NCBI GenBank assembly: GCA_028281925.1
Contig: JANQIX010000006.1
Location: forward strand, 1-64,000
Direction: 5' to 3'
Source: Alphaproteobacteria bacterium
GTDB lineage: Bacteria; Pseudomonadota; Alphaproteobacteria; DSM-16000; Inquilinaceae
Length of the DNA: 64,000 nucleotides
This document shows positions 26,891 to 36,185 of the stretch, piece by piece. Numbering within the stretch: the stretch's first letter is position 1; every line of letters begins with the position of its first letter. Both the position numbers and the translations under genes were made by a program. Below the pieces are notes generated by a model, which worked only from the letters and a program-made list of their open reading frames with translations, did no database searches and had not been told where the DNA came from.

Positions 26891-27385
26891 ATGGGCAATG
26901 TTGACACGCAGACGATGGATCGCCCCTTCCGCCGGCGCCTGATCGCCGTCGCGGCGATCCTTGTTGTCGCCCTGCCTGCGTCCAAAGCCACAGCGCAAAC
27001 CGAGATGCTGCCCGAGTTGCGCCCGGATCGGCCGCCGCTGGCCGGTCCCGGGGCCCCGCAGGGTGCCCAGCCGGCCGCCCTCGGCCCGTTGGTTATCCTC
27101 TTCCCGACGGGGGATAACGCGGTCAGTCCAGGTTATGCCGATCTGCTGCAAGATGTGGCCGTGCGTTTGGAAACCGTTGAGACCGCGCGTGTCAAACTGC
27201 GGGGATATGCGGTCTCGACCGAAGATGCGCGCCTGGCCCGACGGCTGTCTCTAGACCGCGTGCTGGCCGTTCGGGAGCGCTTGATCGAAGGCGGGCTGAG
27301 CGACACGCGCATCGACCTGCTGGCCTTGGGCAATCTGGCCGTGGCCGGCCCGCCGGACAGGGTCGACCTGGCCGTGACGCAATGA
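26891..27385 (+). CDS. Exported small protein with OmpA-like C-terminal fold
   Basis: 164 residues from the ATG at 26891 (GGAG 9 bases before; an earlier TTG at 26867 is less likely). Residues about 12-35 are a signal peptide (Arg-rich, then AVAAILVVALPASKATAQ). A Pro-rich spacer follows. The C-terminal half (VILFPTGDNAVSPGYADLLQDV, RGYAVSTEDARLARRLSLDRVLAVRERL) has the strand-helix order of OmpA/MotB peptidoglycan-binding domains, but the Asp and Arg that hold diaminopimelate are only partly conserved. Next to MotA-like and MotB-like genes it is probably a periplasmic accessory. Family not named further. Confidence 0.65.
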   Translation: MGNVDTQTMDRPFRRRLIAVAAILVVALPASKATAQTEMLPELRPDRPPLAGPGAPQGAQPAALGPLVILFPTGDNAVSPGYADLLQDVAVRLETVETARVKLRGYAVSTEDARLARRLSLDRVLAVRERLIEGGLSDTRIDLLALGNLAVAGPPDRVDLAVTQ

Positions 27386-27449
27386 GCGCCATCGACCCCA
27401 TAGGCCGCGGGCCGCGGCCGAGGCTGGAAACCTTGGAGAACGGGCACTG

Positions 27450-28637
27450 ATGTCACGGCCGACACGATACCTCTCCCGCATGATCTTCTTCGTGATCGCC
27501 GTGCTGGTCATCGCCGCCATGCTGTCTTCCGGCCTGATCCGCGCATTCGAAGCCAATCCGGGCCTGAACGGCATCATCCTGGCGGCCACCGTGGTGGGCA
27601 TGGGATACACATTCCGATCCGTCCTGACGCTCAGGCCCGAAATCGGATGGCTTGACGCCGCACAGTCCCGCCTCGCCGGCCATGGCCCCATGGTCGAGCC
27701 GCCGGAACCGCGGCTCTTGGCGCCCATGGCGCGGATGATCGGCGAACGGCGCGGTGCGCTGGTGATGTCCGCGATGTCGATGCGCTCCATGCTGGACGGC
27801 ATCGCCGCCCGGCTGAACGAGACCCGCGAGATCTCGCGCTACACCATCGGGCTTCTGATCTTCCTGGGCCTGCTCGGCACCTTCTGGGGGCTATTGCAGA
27901 CGATCTCGTCCGTCGGCGACGTCATCGCCGGCCTCACCTTCGGCAGCACCGAGCGATTGCCGTCGGCACAGGTCAACCACCTCTCCATCGTTTTCGAGGA
28001 GCTGAAGGAAGGGCTGGAAGCACCACTCTCGGGCATGGGAACGGCCTTCAGCTCATCCCTGTTCGGCCTCGGCGGCTCGCTGGCTCTCGGGTTCTTGGAG
28101 CTGCAGGCGAGCCAGGCCCAGAACCGCTTTTACAACGAGCTGGAAGACTGGCTGTCGGGCGCCGCACAGCTCACCGGTGGCACGACCACCGAAGGCGGAG
28201 AGACGGTTGCGCAGGCGCCGCCGGCCTATCTGTTCGCACTGGCTGACCGGACGACGGAGAACCTCGACGAAATCCAGCGGACGATCGCGTCGACCCAGCA
28301 TTCGCAACAGCACCTCACACAGGCGCTGGCGGGCGTGGCCGAACAGCTTGGCGTGCTGAACGACCACATGCGCACCCAGCAATCCGTGATGGTTCGGGTG
28401 GCGGAAAGCCAGCTCGACCTGCGCCCGCTGATGCAGCGGCTGGTGGAGATCGCAAGTGCGGAGGGCTTCGGCATCGACGAGGCCACGCGACAACATATCC
28501 GCCATCTGGAATCCCATGTCGCCCGGCTGGGGTCAGAATTAGCCGCCCAGCACAACGACACCGTGAACGAGATGCGCGCTGAGATCCGCCTTCTCGCCCG
28601 CACGATTGCCACACTGGCCGGCGAAGCAGAGGAGTGA
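27450..28637 (+). CDS. MotA/TolQ/ExbB-type proton-channel protein
   Basis: 395 residues. Four membrane helices: about 12-30, 39-55, 130-151 (YTIGLLIFLGLLGTFWGLL) and 195-218 (GMGTAFSSSLFGLGGSLALGF). The last two are the conserved channel helices, with the TFWGLLQT and GMGTAFSSSLFGL blocks of the superfamily. Between helices 2 and 3 lies a cytoplasmic loop; after helix 4 comes a 175-residue helical cytoplasmic tail with regular heptads (QTQQSVMVRVAESQLDL-like pattern). MotA/ExbB proteins form a pentamer around two MotB/ExbD helices and use proton flow to turn or pull. There are 64 bases after the preceding gene and 34 before the MotB-like gene. Confidence 0.85.
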   Translation: MSRPTRYLSRMIFFVIAVLVIAAMLSSGLIRAFEANPGLNGIILAATVVGMGYTFRSVLTLRPEIGWLDAAQSRLAGHGPMVEPPEPRLLAPMARMIGERRGALVMSAMSMRSMLDGIAARLNETREISRYTIGLLIFLGLLGTFWGLLQTISSVGDVIAGLTFGSTERLPSAQVNHLSIVFEELKEGLEAPLSGMGTAFSSSLFGLGGSLALGFLELQASQAQNRFYNELEDWLSGAAQLTGGTTTEGGETVAQAPPAYLFALADRTTENLDEIQRTIASTQHSQQHLTQALAGVAEQLGVLNDHMRTQQSVMVRVAESQLDLRPLMQRLVEIASAEGFGIDEATRQHIRHLESHVARLGSELAAQHNDTVNEMRAEIRLLARTIATLAGEAEE

Positions 28638-28671
28638 TGATCGCAACCCTTCTGGAACGACGGGGCCTGTG

Positions 28672-30636
28672 ATGCCGTCTCTGAGATCCAACGGCCGCGG
28701 ACAAGGGGCAGTCGCCACGAATATCTGGCCGGGTTTCGTCGACGCCCTGGCCGCCCTCTTGATGGTCATCATCTTCGTCCTGCTCGTTTTCACCGTCGCA
28801 CAGTTCTACCTGTCCAACCTGCTCTCCGGCCGAGAGGTGGAGGTGGCGGATCTGCAGATAGAGCTGGAAGACGCGCGCCGGGACCTTGCGGACGCCAGCA
28901 GCGACTATGCGGACCTGAATGTCCGTTACCGGCAGCAGTCGGTGGAGCTTCAGGCGACGATTCTTGAGCGAGACGAACTGCGTGACGACCTTTCGGACCT
29001 CCAGTCGGACAGCGACGATGCCCTTGCCCGGCTGGACGAGACGTTGGCGGGTATGGAGACGCTGCGGATCGAACGTGACGACCTCGCCGACCGTGTGGTC
29101 CAGGCGCGGCAGCAGATCGAGGCCGACCGACAGACGCTGGAGACCCAGGTTCGCGAGAATGCCAGCCTGCAGGCTGACGTGTCGGCGCTGAGAACCACAC
29201 GCGACACCCTAGAGATGGAGGTGGCGTCGCTGGCTCTGGCCCTGCGCATGGCCGACACGGAGTCGGCCCGGCTCGCCGCGGAGCTGGACGAGACCGTGTC
29301 GCTGGCCGACTTGCTGCGCCAGGAGCTGGCGACGGAGCGGACTGAGTCAAGCGACCTGACGCAAGCACTCGACGCCTCAGAACAGCGCAATGCCGCCCTT
29401 ACCGAGGATCTCACGGTCGCGGAGGCCGAGGCGGCCGCGTTGTCGGAGACCGTGGCGCTGAGCCGGGAGGAGGTCGCAGCTCTGCGTATCCAGCGCGACA
29501 CAGCAACTGCGCTCGCCCAACAGATCGACACCGAACTGGGCGAAGTTCGACTGTCGGCGGAGGATCTGGAGGAGCGGCTGGCACTGACGCGCGAGGAGAT
29601 CCTGCAGCTGCGGGACTTCCTGGCAGCGCGCGAGGCCGATGTTGAGGCGCTCACCGTTGGCCTGGAGGAGAGCCGGTCCGCAGAGGCTGATCTGGACAGC
29701 GCGCTGACCGCGGAACGCGACCGTACGACGGCGTTGACGGAGGACCTGGATGCAGCACTGGATCGGGGCGCGACGCTCGGGCTGCAATTGCGGCTGTCAC
29801 AGCAGGAACGCGACGCGCTGGAGCGCGAGGTGGCTGGCCTGCGCGACCGCAGCCTGGCGCTGGAGAGCGAGCTGAGCGACGCGGAGGAGCGCACCGTGCT
29901 GGCCCAGCGGGCGATCGAAGATCAGGAGATTCGGATCGAGCGTCTATTGGACGATCTTACCGCACGGCAGGCAGACCTGGAGGCGCAGCAGGGCGTGGCG
30001 GAAGATCGGGCCGCGTCGATCGACCAGCTTACCTCAGATGTGGAGAACCTGCGCGAGGACGTCCAGCGCCTGCAGGCAGCCCTGGCGGCGAGCGAGGCCG
30101 GCGTGGACGCACGCGATCAGGAGATCGTCGATCTGGAGGCGGAGCTGAACCAGGCCCTGCTGCGGCAGGTGGAGGAGCTCAGCACCTACCGGTCCGATTT
30201 CTTCGGCGAGTTGCGGCAGGTCCTGGGCAGCCGCGAGGGGATCGACGTGGCCGGCGACCGGTTCGTGTTCCAGTCGGAAGTGCTGTTCGGCAGCGGGTCT
30301 GCACGGCTGGAACCGCAGGGCCGGGAACGGCTGGCGGAGTTCGCCGATACGCTGATTGAGCTGGCCGACGAACTGCCGCCGGGCGTGGACTGGGTGTTGC
30401 GTGTCGACGGCCATACTGACCGGCGCCCGCTGGTCGAAACTTCGGCCTTCGAAACCAATTGGGAACTGTCGACGGCGCGGGCGACCGAGGTGGTGCGGTT
30501 CCTGGAAGACCAGGGCATTCCGCCAGACCGCTTGGCGGCGGCCGGCTTTGGGCAGTGGCAACCGGTCGACGACGGCGATGGCGAAGACGCCCTGGCCCGC
30601 AACCGCCGCATCGAAATGCGGCTGGACCAGCGCTGA
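28672..30636 (+). CDS. MotB-like protein with long coiled coil and OmpA domain
   Basis: 654 residues from the ATG at 28672. A single membrane helix (GFVDALAALLMVIIFVLLVF, from residue 21) contains Asp24 at the place of the proton-carrying Asp of MotB. Residues about 50-505 are an unbroken Glu/Leu/Arg/Ala coiled coil. The OmpA/MotB peptidoglycan-binding domain fills the last 140 residues, with VLRVDGHTDRRPL and a final NRRIEMRLD. The layout differs from flagellar MotB (short linker) and suggests a long periplasmic spacer between inner membrane and cell wall. It is paired with the MotA-like gene before it. The partner that receives the motion is unknown. Confidence 0.85.
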   Translation: MPSLRSNGRGQGAVATNIWPGFVDALAALLMVIIFVLLVFTVAQFYLSNLLSGREVEVADLQIELEDARRDLADASSDYADLNVRYRQQSVELQATILERDELRDDLSDLQSDSDDALARLDETLAGMETLRIERDDLADRVVQARQQIEADRQTLETQVRENASLQADVSALRTTRDTLEMEVASLALALRMADTESARLAAELDETVSLADLLRQELATERTESSDLTQALDASEQRNAALTEDLTVAEAEAAALSETVALSREEVAALRIQRDTATALAQQIDTELGEVRLSAEDLEERLALTREEILQLRDFLAAREADVEALTVGLEESRSAEADLDSALTAERDRTTALTEDLDAALDRGATLGLQLRLSQQERDALEREVAGLRDRSLALESELSDAEERTVLAQRAIEDQEIRIERLLDDLTARQADLEAQQGVAEDRAASIDQLTSDVENLREDVQRLQAALAASEAGVDARDQEIVDLEAELNQALLRQVEELSTYRSDFFGELRQVLGSREGIDVAGDRFVFQSEVLFGSGSARLEPQGRERLAEFADTLIELADELPPGVDWVLRVDGHTDRRPLVETSAFETNWELSTARATEVVRFLEDQGIPPDRLAAAGFGQWQPVDDGDGEDALARNRRIEMRLDQR

Positions 30637-30658
30637 GCCTGCTGGCGCCCGACCGCCG

Positions 30659-32521
30659 CTATTCGCCCACTAGAGCGGGGCGCTGGGACCCCGCGTCCGG
30701 CAGGTCGAACTGCAGGGTTGCAAGCCGCGCATAGAGCCCGCCCTGCCGGATCAGCTCCTGATGCGTGCCGGAGGCGACAAGCCGGCCCTTGTCGAGCACG
30801 ACGATGCGGCCGACATGCTGCACCGTCGCCAGCCGATGCGCGATCACCAGGGTCGTCCGGTCCTGCATCAAGGCGCGGATCGCCTGTTGCACCACGCGTT
30901 CGCTCTCCGCATCCAGCGCGCTGGTGGCCTCGTCCAGCAGCAACACAGCGGGGTTGCGCAGGATGGCCCGGGCAATAGCGATGCGCTGGCGCTGGCCACC
31001 GGAAAGGCGCACGCCGCGTTCGCCCAGGAACGTGCCGAACCCCTCAGGCAACGTCTCGATGAACTCCAACGCATGGGCAGCCTCGGCGGCCGCCCTCACC
31101 TCTGCGTCCGTCGCGTCCGGTCGGCCGTAGCGGATATTCTCCGCCGCATCGGCGGAAAAGATGATGGGATCCTGCGGCACGATTCCGATCCGCCCGCGAA
31201 CTTCCGCCGGATCGGCAGCCCTGAGGTCGACCCCATCGAGCCGGATCGCGCCCGATGCCGGATCGTAGAATCGCAGCAGCAGCTGGAACACGGTGCTCTT
31301 GCCGGCGCCGGATGGCCCCACCAGCGCGACCGCCTCGCCCTTCGCCACCGTCAGGCTGAAATCGTCCAACGCGCTTTCCGCCGGCCGCGACGGGTAGCGG
31401 AAGGTCACGTTGTCGAACGCAAGCGACCCTTCCGGCGGCTCAGGCAGGGCGACCGGCTCTGCCGGCGCGCGGATCTCAGGCTCGGTCTCCATCAGATCGA
31501 ACAGACGTTCCGTCGCGCCCGCCGCGCGCTGGATGTCGCCGATCACCTCCGACAACGCACCGGTGCTGGCAGCGACCACGACTGCGTAGAAGACGAAGGC
31601 GGACAGCTCCCCGCCGCTGATGCGGCCCGCCAGCACATCGTGACCGCCGATCCATAGAATGATGCCGACGGCGCCGAAGACGATCAGGATCACCAAGGCC
31701 GTCATCAGAGCACGCATGCCGACACGCTTGAGCGCCGTCTGGAATGCGTCCTCCACCCGGTCGATGAACCGCCCCTCTTCCAGGCGCTCATGACCGAAGG
31801 CCTGCACCGTGCGGATACCGGCCAGCGTTTCGTCGATCGTGCCGGCGACGCCGGCGATGCGGTCCTGGCTCGCGCGCGATAGCCGCCGCACACGGGCGCC
31901 GAAAACCACGATCGGCACGATCACGATGGGTACGACCAGCGCCACCAGGCCCGTCAGCTTCGGTGATGTGAACAGTAACAAGGCGGTGCCGCCCAGGAAC
32001 ATCAGCGCGTTGCGCAGAAAGATCGACACGGTCGAGCCGACGACGACCTGCAGCACCGTGGTGTCGGCGGTCAGCCGTGACACCAGCTCCGCCGGTTTGT
32101 TGGTCTCGTAGAAGCCGGGATGCAGGCGCACGACATGGTGGAACACCGCCGCGCGCATGTCGGCGATCACCCGTTCGCCCACCCAAGAGACCAGATAGAA
32201 CCGCCCGTACGAGCTAAGCGCCATCAGCACGATAACGGCCAGCAGAACCAGCAGCGCGTTATCCAACAGGGCCGCATCACCCTGCCCGAAGCCTTCGTCG
32301 ACCAGCACGCGCACGCCCCAGCCGATCCCCAGCACCGTGGCGGACGAGACCGTGAGAGCCAGCAGCGCCCCGGCCACGTGCCAGCGGTAGGGCAGCAGGT
32401 AAGGCACCAGGCGCTTCAGCGGGCGCAGGTTTCGCCGACGGTCCGTAGCGGGATCCGAGGACTGGTCTCGGGCTCGGCTCTTGTCGGCGTCCCGTTCCAT
32501 GTAAGTGGGCTCGCGCAGCAC
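30659..32521 (-). CDS. ABC exporter with fused membrane and ATPase domains (MsbA-like)
   Basis: 620 residues. Six membrane helices over about 45-330, then the ATPase: Walker [10 protein letters not shown] near 400, Q-loop PQDPIIFS, signature [14 protein letters not shown], Walker [14 protein letters not shown] and the H-loop VIAHRLAT. It is a half-transporter of the lipid A/multidrug type that works as a homodimer, exporting hydrophobic substrate. The start is ambiguous: the GTG at 32521 has AGGA at a good distance, while the ATG at 32500 has no site. Substrate unknown. It converges with the MotB-like gene. Confidence 0.92.
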   Translation of the reverse strand: MLREPTYMERDADKSRARDQSSDPATDRRRNLRPLKRLVPYLLPYRWHVAGALLALTVSSATVLGIGWGVRVLVDEGFGQGDAALLDNALLVLLAVIVLMALSSYGRFYLVSWVGERVIADMRAAVFHHVVRLHPGFYETNKPAELVSRLTADTTVLQVVVGSTVSIFLRNALMFLGGTALLLFTSPKLTGLVALVVPIVIVPIVVFGARVRRLSRASQDRIAGVAGTIDETLAGIRTVQAFGHERLEEGRFIDRVEDAFQTALKRVGMRALMTALVILIVFGAVGIILWIGGHDVLAGRISGGELSAFVFYAVVVAASTGALSEVIGDIQRAAGATERLFDLMETEPEIRAPAEPVALPEPPEGSLAFDNVTFRYPSRPAESALDDFSLTVAKGEAVALVGPSGAGKSTVFQLLLRFYDPASGAIRLDGVDLRAADPAEVRGRIGIVPQDPIIFSADAAENIRYGRPDATDAEVRAAAEAAHALEFIETLPEGFGTFLGERGVRLSGGQRQRIAIARAILRNPAVLLLDEATSALDAESERVVQQAIRALMQDRTTLVIAHRLATVQHVGRIVVLDKGRLVASGTHQELIRQGGLYARLATLQFDLPDAGSQRPALVGE

Positions 32522-32712
32522 CGCGCGTCGTTCCTGACTTTCTCGATACGGTTGGGGCTGTTCGGCAGGCGCGGCCCCAATGTTCCGCCGTTCCGGAGGT
32601 CCAATTCCCCTATAGCAGCCGACCGCAGTCCGTGCAAACGGCCCGCCGGGCTTGCAGTCGCGCCGCCGCCTGTCTATATACGCCGCTTGCCCTTCGACCG
32701 GAGCATTGGACG

Positions 32713-32934
32713 ATGAAGGACGGTATTCATCCCGATTACCATGAGATAACCGTTGTGATGACCGACGGTTCCGAATTTAAGACCCGCTCTTGCTACGGCA
32801 AGCCTGGCGACGTTTTGCGCCTGGACATCGATTCCAAGTCTCACCCGGCCTGGACCGGCGTGCAGCGCGTGATCGACCGCGGCGGCCAGGTCGGCAAGTT
32901 CAAGAAGCGGTTCGAGGGCTTCGGGTTCAAGTAG
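32713..32934 (+). CDS. rpmE: 50S ribosomal protein L31
   Basis: 73 residues from the ATG at 32713. It opens [18 protein letters not shown] and ends [16 protein letters not shown] as in L31. The four Cys that bind zinc in the C+ form are absent (one Cys remains in SCYGKPGD), so this is the zinc-free C- form usual in alphaproteobacteria. A strong hairpin follows. It faces away from the ABC exporter. Confidence 0.95.
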   Translation: MKDGIHPDYHEITVVMTDGSEFKTRSCYGKPGDVLRLDIDSKSHPAWTGVQRVIDRGGQVGKFKKRFEGFGFK

Positions 32935-33433
32935 AGGCGCACAGCAGGGGCGCCAACACGCGCCGGCTCTCCGGCGCGTGGACGCTTCCAAGCTGAGATC
33001 TCGTTTCGCAGCCAACAGAGTGTCTAGGTCGTTCTTGAGCTTCATCCTCCAGATCGAGGCGCAGTAGCCTGCGCCCCGCTGTGGGCTGGGCGGCGCTGTT
33101 CCCGATATCGGGCAGGATATGAGGCATCCCCAACCCTTGCCTTTTGGAACTTGGTTCACGCGTCGACCTCGGCTGTTGCGGATGCTTGCGCGCCGTCCGA
33201 GTCGATACGACTCTCGCGTCGCTCAATGGCAGGCTGTGATTCCACGCGGCGCGGACCGTTTGCACTTGGGTCGGAGACCTTTTCTACTGATCCAAAATGA
33301 GTACATGCCGTCGACAGCCAAAGCGTTTAATTCTTTAGAAACCGCTATCGTTCATTGTACGCCTTGCTGGTCTACTTTCCGCTGACCTGCTCAAGCCGCC
33401 GCACGCGTTGTTCCCATTATTCGGCTGAAACCG
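32935..33433. other. Intergenic region after rpmE
   Basis: 499 bases holding the rpmE hairpin at 32957 and, near 33280-33370, an A/T-richer stretch that probably carries the promoter of the TolC-type gene. No open frame with coding character. Confidence 0.4.
32957..32980 (+). terminator. Hairpin after rpmE
   Basis: Perfect 10-base arms CACGCGCCGG and CCGGCGCGTG around a CTCT loop, 22 bases after the rpmE stop. No T-run; probably a 3' end stabiliser or Rho-assisted terminator. Confidence 0.6.
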
Positions 33434-34816
33434 ATGGCAACATCTCGTCCACGTGTTCTCATCATTGCCATGACCGTCACGCTGGGCATTTCCGGATGCG
33501 CGGAGCCGTCGATCGAACGGCCGGACGAAAGCGTTCCTGTCCCTGTCGATTGGAACCAGTCCGTCGACGTGGCCGCGACGCCGACCAAGTATCCGGATGT
33601 CCAGTGGTGGAGCGCGTTCGGCAGCCAGGAGCTGGAACGGCTGGTTGCCGAAGCGGAGGCCAACAATCCGGATCTCGCGGCCGCGGCCTTCCGCATCGCC
33701 CAGGCTTCCGCGGAAGCGCGGTCGGCGCGCTCCGCCCTTTATCCGTCGCTTACCGGCACAGCCTCTGCGGGCCGGAACATGGGTCGCAACAGTGCACCGA
33801 CGCATCCTCTCTCGCTCGGGCTGGAGGCCAGCTATGAACTCGACATCTGGGGTGAGAACCGGGCTACCGTCGATGCAGCCGTGGCATCGCGGGTCGCCAG
33901 CGAATTCGACCGCGAAGCCGTTGCCCTGAGCCTGGTGGCTGAGGTGGCCACGACTTACCTGCAATACCTGTCGCTGATCGACCGGATCGCCACCGCGCAG
34001 GAAGTGCTGGATGTGTCGCGCCAAGTGCTGGCGGCGATCCAGACGGAGGCGCGGCTCGGCACTCTGTCCGGCCTGGAAGTGGCACAGCAGGAAGTCATCG
34101 TAGCCACCCTGGAAGCGGTCATCCCGCCACTGGAGCTGCAACGCGACCAAACCTTGAACGCCCTCGCCGCCCTGCTTGGCACGACCTCAGGGCAGCTATC
34201 GCTGTCCGGCACCACGCTGGATGGTATCGTGGTGCCTGCGGTTGCCCCGGGGCTGCCGTCCGATCTGCTGGTGCGCCGACCCGACCTGCGCGCCGCGGAA
34301 ACGGAGATCAGGGCGGCCTCCGCCAATCTTGAAGCCGCGCATGCCGCGATGTACCCGAACATCGAGTTGACGGGGAGCACAGGTTTGGCGAGTGCCGCGC
34401 TGAATTCCCTTTTCTCGCCAGCGGGCTTCTTTGCAACGCTTGCGGCCGGGATCGCCCAGCCGCTGTTCGACGCGGGCGAGCTTGAGGCCCAGCAGGACGT
34501 CGCCGCTGCTGAGGAGGCAATAGCCATCGAAAACTATCGTGCGGCCGTCTTAAGCGCCTTCCAGGATGTTGAAGACGCATTGGCCGCTGTGCGCTATCTG
34601 CGTGAAGAAGCAGAGATACAGGAGCGCGCGGTGACTGTGGCCAGACGCGCGTACGAACTGGCGGTACTGCAGTATCAGGTCGGTGCCACAGATTATGCCA
34701 ACCTGATGAATGCACAGCGCGACCTGGCCACCCAGCTTGACGAGCAACGCCAGACGCATTTCGACCGACTGGCCGTTACCGTCGACCTCTTCAGCGCCCT
34801 CGGCGGTGGCTGGTAA
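33434..34816 (+). CDS. TolC/OprM-type outer-membrane efflux lipoprotein (NodT family)
   Basis: 460 residues. The signal ends in a lipobox (ISGC, Cys22), so the mature protein is lipid-anchored in the outer membrane. The two TolC repeats are seen: WWSAFGSQELERLVAEAE at the start of the first and RRPDLRAAETEIRAA, the family hallmark, opening the second. IAQPLFDAGELEAQQ lies in the periplasmic helices. It forms the trimeric exit channel of tripartite pumps. No adaptor or RND pump adjoins it; the ABC exporter at 30659 lies on the other side of rpmE and is not obviously coregulated. Confidence 0.92.
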   Translation: MATSRPRVLIIAMTVTLGISGCAEPSIERPDESVPVPVDWNQSVDVAATPTKYPDVQWWSAFGSQELERLVAEAEANNPDLAAAAFRIAQASAEARSARSALYPSLTGTASAGRNMGRNSAPTHPLSLGLEASYELDIWGENRATVDAAVASRVASEFDREAVALSLVAEVATTYLQYLSLIDRIATAQEVLDVSRQVLAAIQTEARLGTLSGLEVAQQEVIVATLEAVIPPLELQRDQTLNALAALLGTTSGQLSLSGTTLDGIVVPAVAPGLPSDLLVRRPDLRAAETEIRAASANLEAAHAAMYPNIELTGSTGLASAALNSLFSPAGFFATLAAGIAQPLFDAGELEAQQDVAAAEEAIAIENYRAAVLSAFQDVEDALAAVRYLREEAEIQERAVTVARRAYELAVLQYQVGATDYANLMNAQRDLATQLDEQRQTHFDRLAVTVDLFSALGGGW

Positions 34817-35087
34817 CTGGGCTTTGAGACCGAAACGTATTTCCGATCGGGCCGCGCAATGGTGGTGCAATGTGCCTTGCCCAATCTCCGGCCCAAGTCC
34901 GTCCGGGGCGTTGGCAGCGACGATGGCAAGACTGTAGAGGCGCCCGTTTTCAGTCGTGTTTCCGGCAGTCGGGACTAGCGTTTCAATTGTTTCCGCGCGT
35001 CATGCCCTGGACGAGGGATGGCGTTGGGTCAGCCCGATCGCCACATGGCCACGACCCACACGGCAGCATCGGGCTGCGCACCTAATA

Positions 35088-35102
35088 GTTATGAGTCATA
35101 AC
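35088..35102. promoter_or_regulatory. Perfect 15-base palindrome upstream of the diguanylate cyclase
   Basis: GTTATGAGTCATAAC: 7-base arms around a single G, 70 bases before the cyclase start. It lies in the 356-base gap 34817-35172, which is otherwise without features, in an A/T-richer stretch typical of a promoter. The size and symmetry fit a dimeric regulator; none can be named. Confidence 0.5.
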
Positions 35103-35172
35103 ATTAACCTGTCCGAAGGATTACTGTGGCAAACCCTGTCACGAACACCAAGGGTTGCCGGGAGGTCCGGCG

Positions 35173-36102
35173 ATGGATCTGTTGCCGGAGCATTTCGAGG
35201 CCGCGATGGACCGGCTGCCTCAGCATGTGGCGCTGGTGGCGTCGACTGGCGAAGTCGTGTGGGTCAACAGGGCATGGGCCAGCTTTTCAAGCGAGAATGG
35301 CGGCAAGGCGGAGAGCACCTGCATCTCGGCCAACTATCTTGAGGAATGCCGTCGCGCCGCCGCGGCGGGTGAGGAAATCGCCGCAGAAGTCGCAAACGGC
35401 TTCCGGCAGATCGTGGCAAAGACGGCAGCGGAGTTCAGCTTCGAGTATCCGTGTCATGGCACCAGCGAGATCCGATGGTTCCTGATGAGGATACGGCCCG
35501 TGGTCGACGGCCTGCTCGTCATGACCCATGAGGACATCACCGAACAGAAGATCGCCCAGCAGAAGCTGAACACACAGGCCCTGACGGACCACATGACCGG
35601 TCTCGCCAACCGCCGGAAGTTCGAGACCTTTCTGGATGCGGAGATCAGGCGCGCTCAGCGGTCATCACAGTCAATCGCGCTGATGATGCTCGATGTCGAC
35701 CGGTTCAAGCCATTCAACGACCGGTATGGCCATTGCGCGGGCGACCACTGTCTTCGGCAGATCGGCAGCGCCTTGAGGAGCACGGCAAAGCGGCCGGGCG
35801 ACATCGTCGCGCGATATGGCGGCGAGGAGTTTGCGATCCTCCTACACCAGATTGAGTTCCGCCCTGCCCTTCAGCTGGCCAAGCAAGCGGTTGCGGCGGT
35901 CAGGGCCCTTGCCATCCGCCATGACGGCAACCCGCCGCGAAACGTGGTAACCGTGAGCATAGGGCTTTCTGTCATCGTCCCGGACCGCTTCACGATGATG
36001 AGCGATGTGGTGTCGCGCGCCGACCGGGCCCTCTATGCCGCAAAGACCGCCGGACGGGACAGAATCGCCGTGGCCGAGGAAGACATGGCGCTGTGTCCCT
36101 GA
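35173..36102 (+). CDS. Diguanylate cyclase with PAS-like sensor domain
   Basis: 309 residues from the ATG at 35173 (GGAGG 7 bases before it). Residues about 10-125 are a PAS-like fold (QHVALVASTGEVVWVNRAW, ending in HEDITEQK). The GGDEF domain follows: DHMTGLANRR opens it, then MMLDVDRFKPFNDRYGH, and the active site is GGEEF at 216-220. An inhibitory site RPGD lies at 207-210, five residues before it, so product feedback is expected. No membrane helix, so it is a cytoplasmic c-di-GMP synthase. A palindrome lies in its upstream region. Confidence 0.93.
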   Translation: MDLLPEHFEAAMDRLPQHVALVASTGEVVWVNRAWASFSSENGGKAESTCISANYLEECRRAAAAGEEIAAEVANGFRQIVAKTAAEFSFEYPCHGTSEIRWFLMRIRPVVDGLLVMTHEDITEQKIAQQKLNTQALTDHMTGLANRRKFETFLDAEIRRAQRSSQSIALMMLDVDRFKPFNDRYGHCAGDHCLRQIGSALRSTAKRPGDIVARYGGEEFAILLHQIEFRPALQLAKQAVAAVRALAIRHDGNPPRNVVTVSIGLSVIVPDRFTMMSDVVSRADRALYAAKTAGRDRIAVAEEDMALCP

Positions 36103-36185
36103 CGATGGATGTGTGAGGCGGCTGGATGATCTGCAGCGCGGCCCCCGTGTGCATCATCGCCGCACACCGATAACGCCGCGGCCAT

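Noticed and set aside
26891..30636. Zorya-type (ZorAB) anti-phage system
   Set aside because: The MotA/MotB-like pair resembles ZorAB in outline, but there is no ZorC/ZorD/ZorE gene, the coiled coil is in the periplasmic MotB-like protein, and the neighbours are housekeeping.
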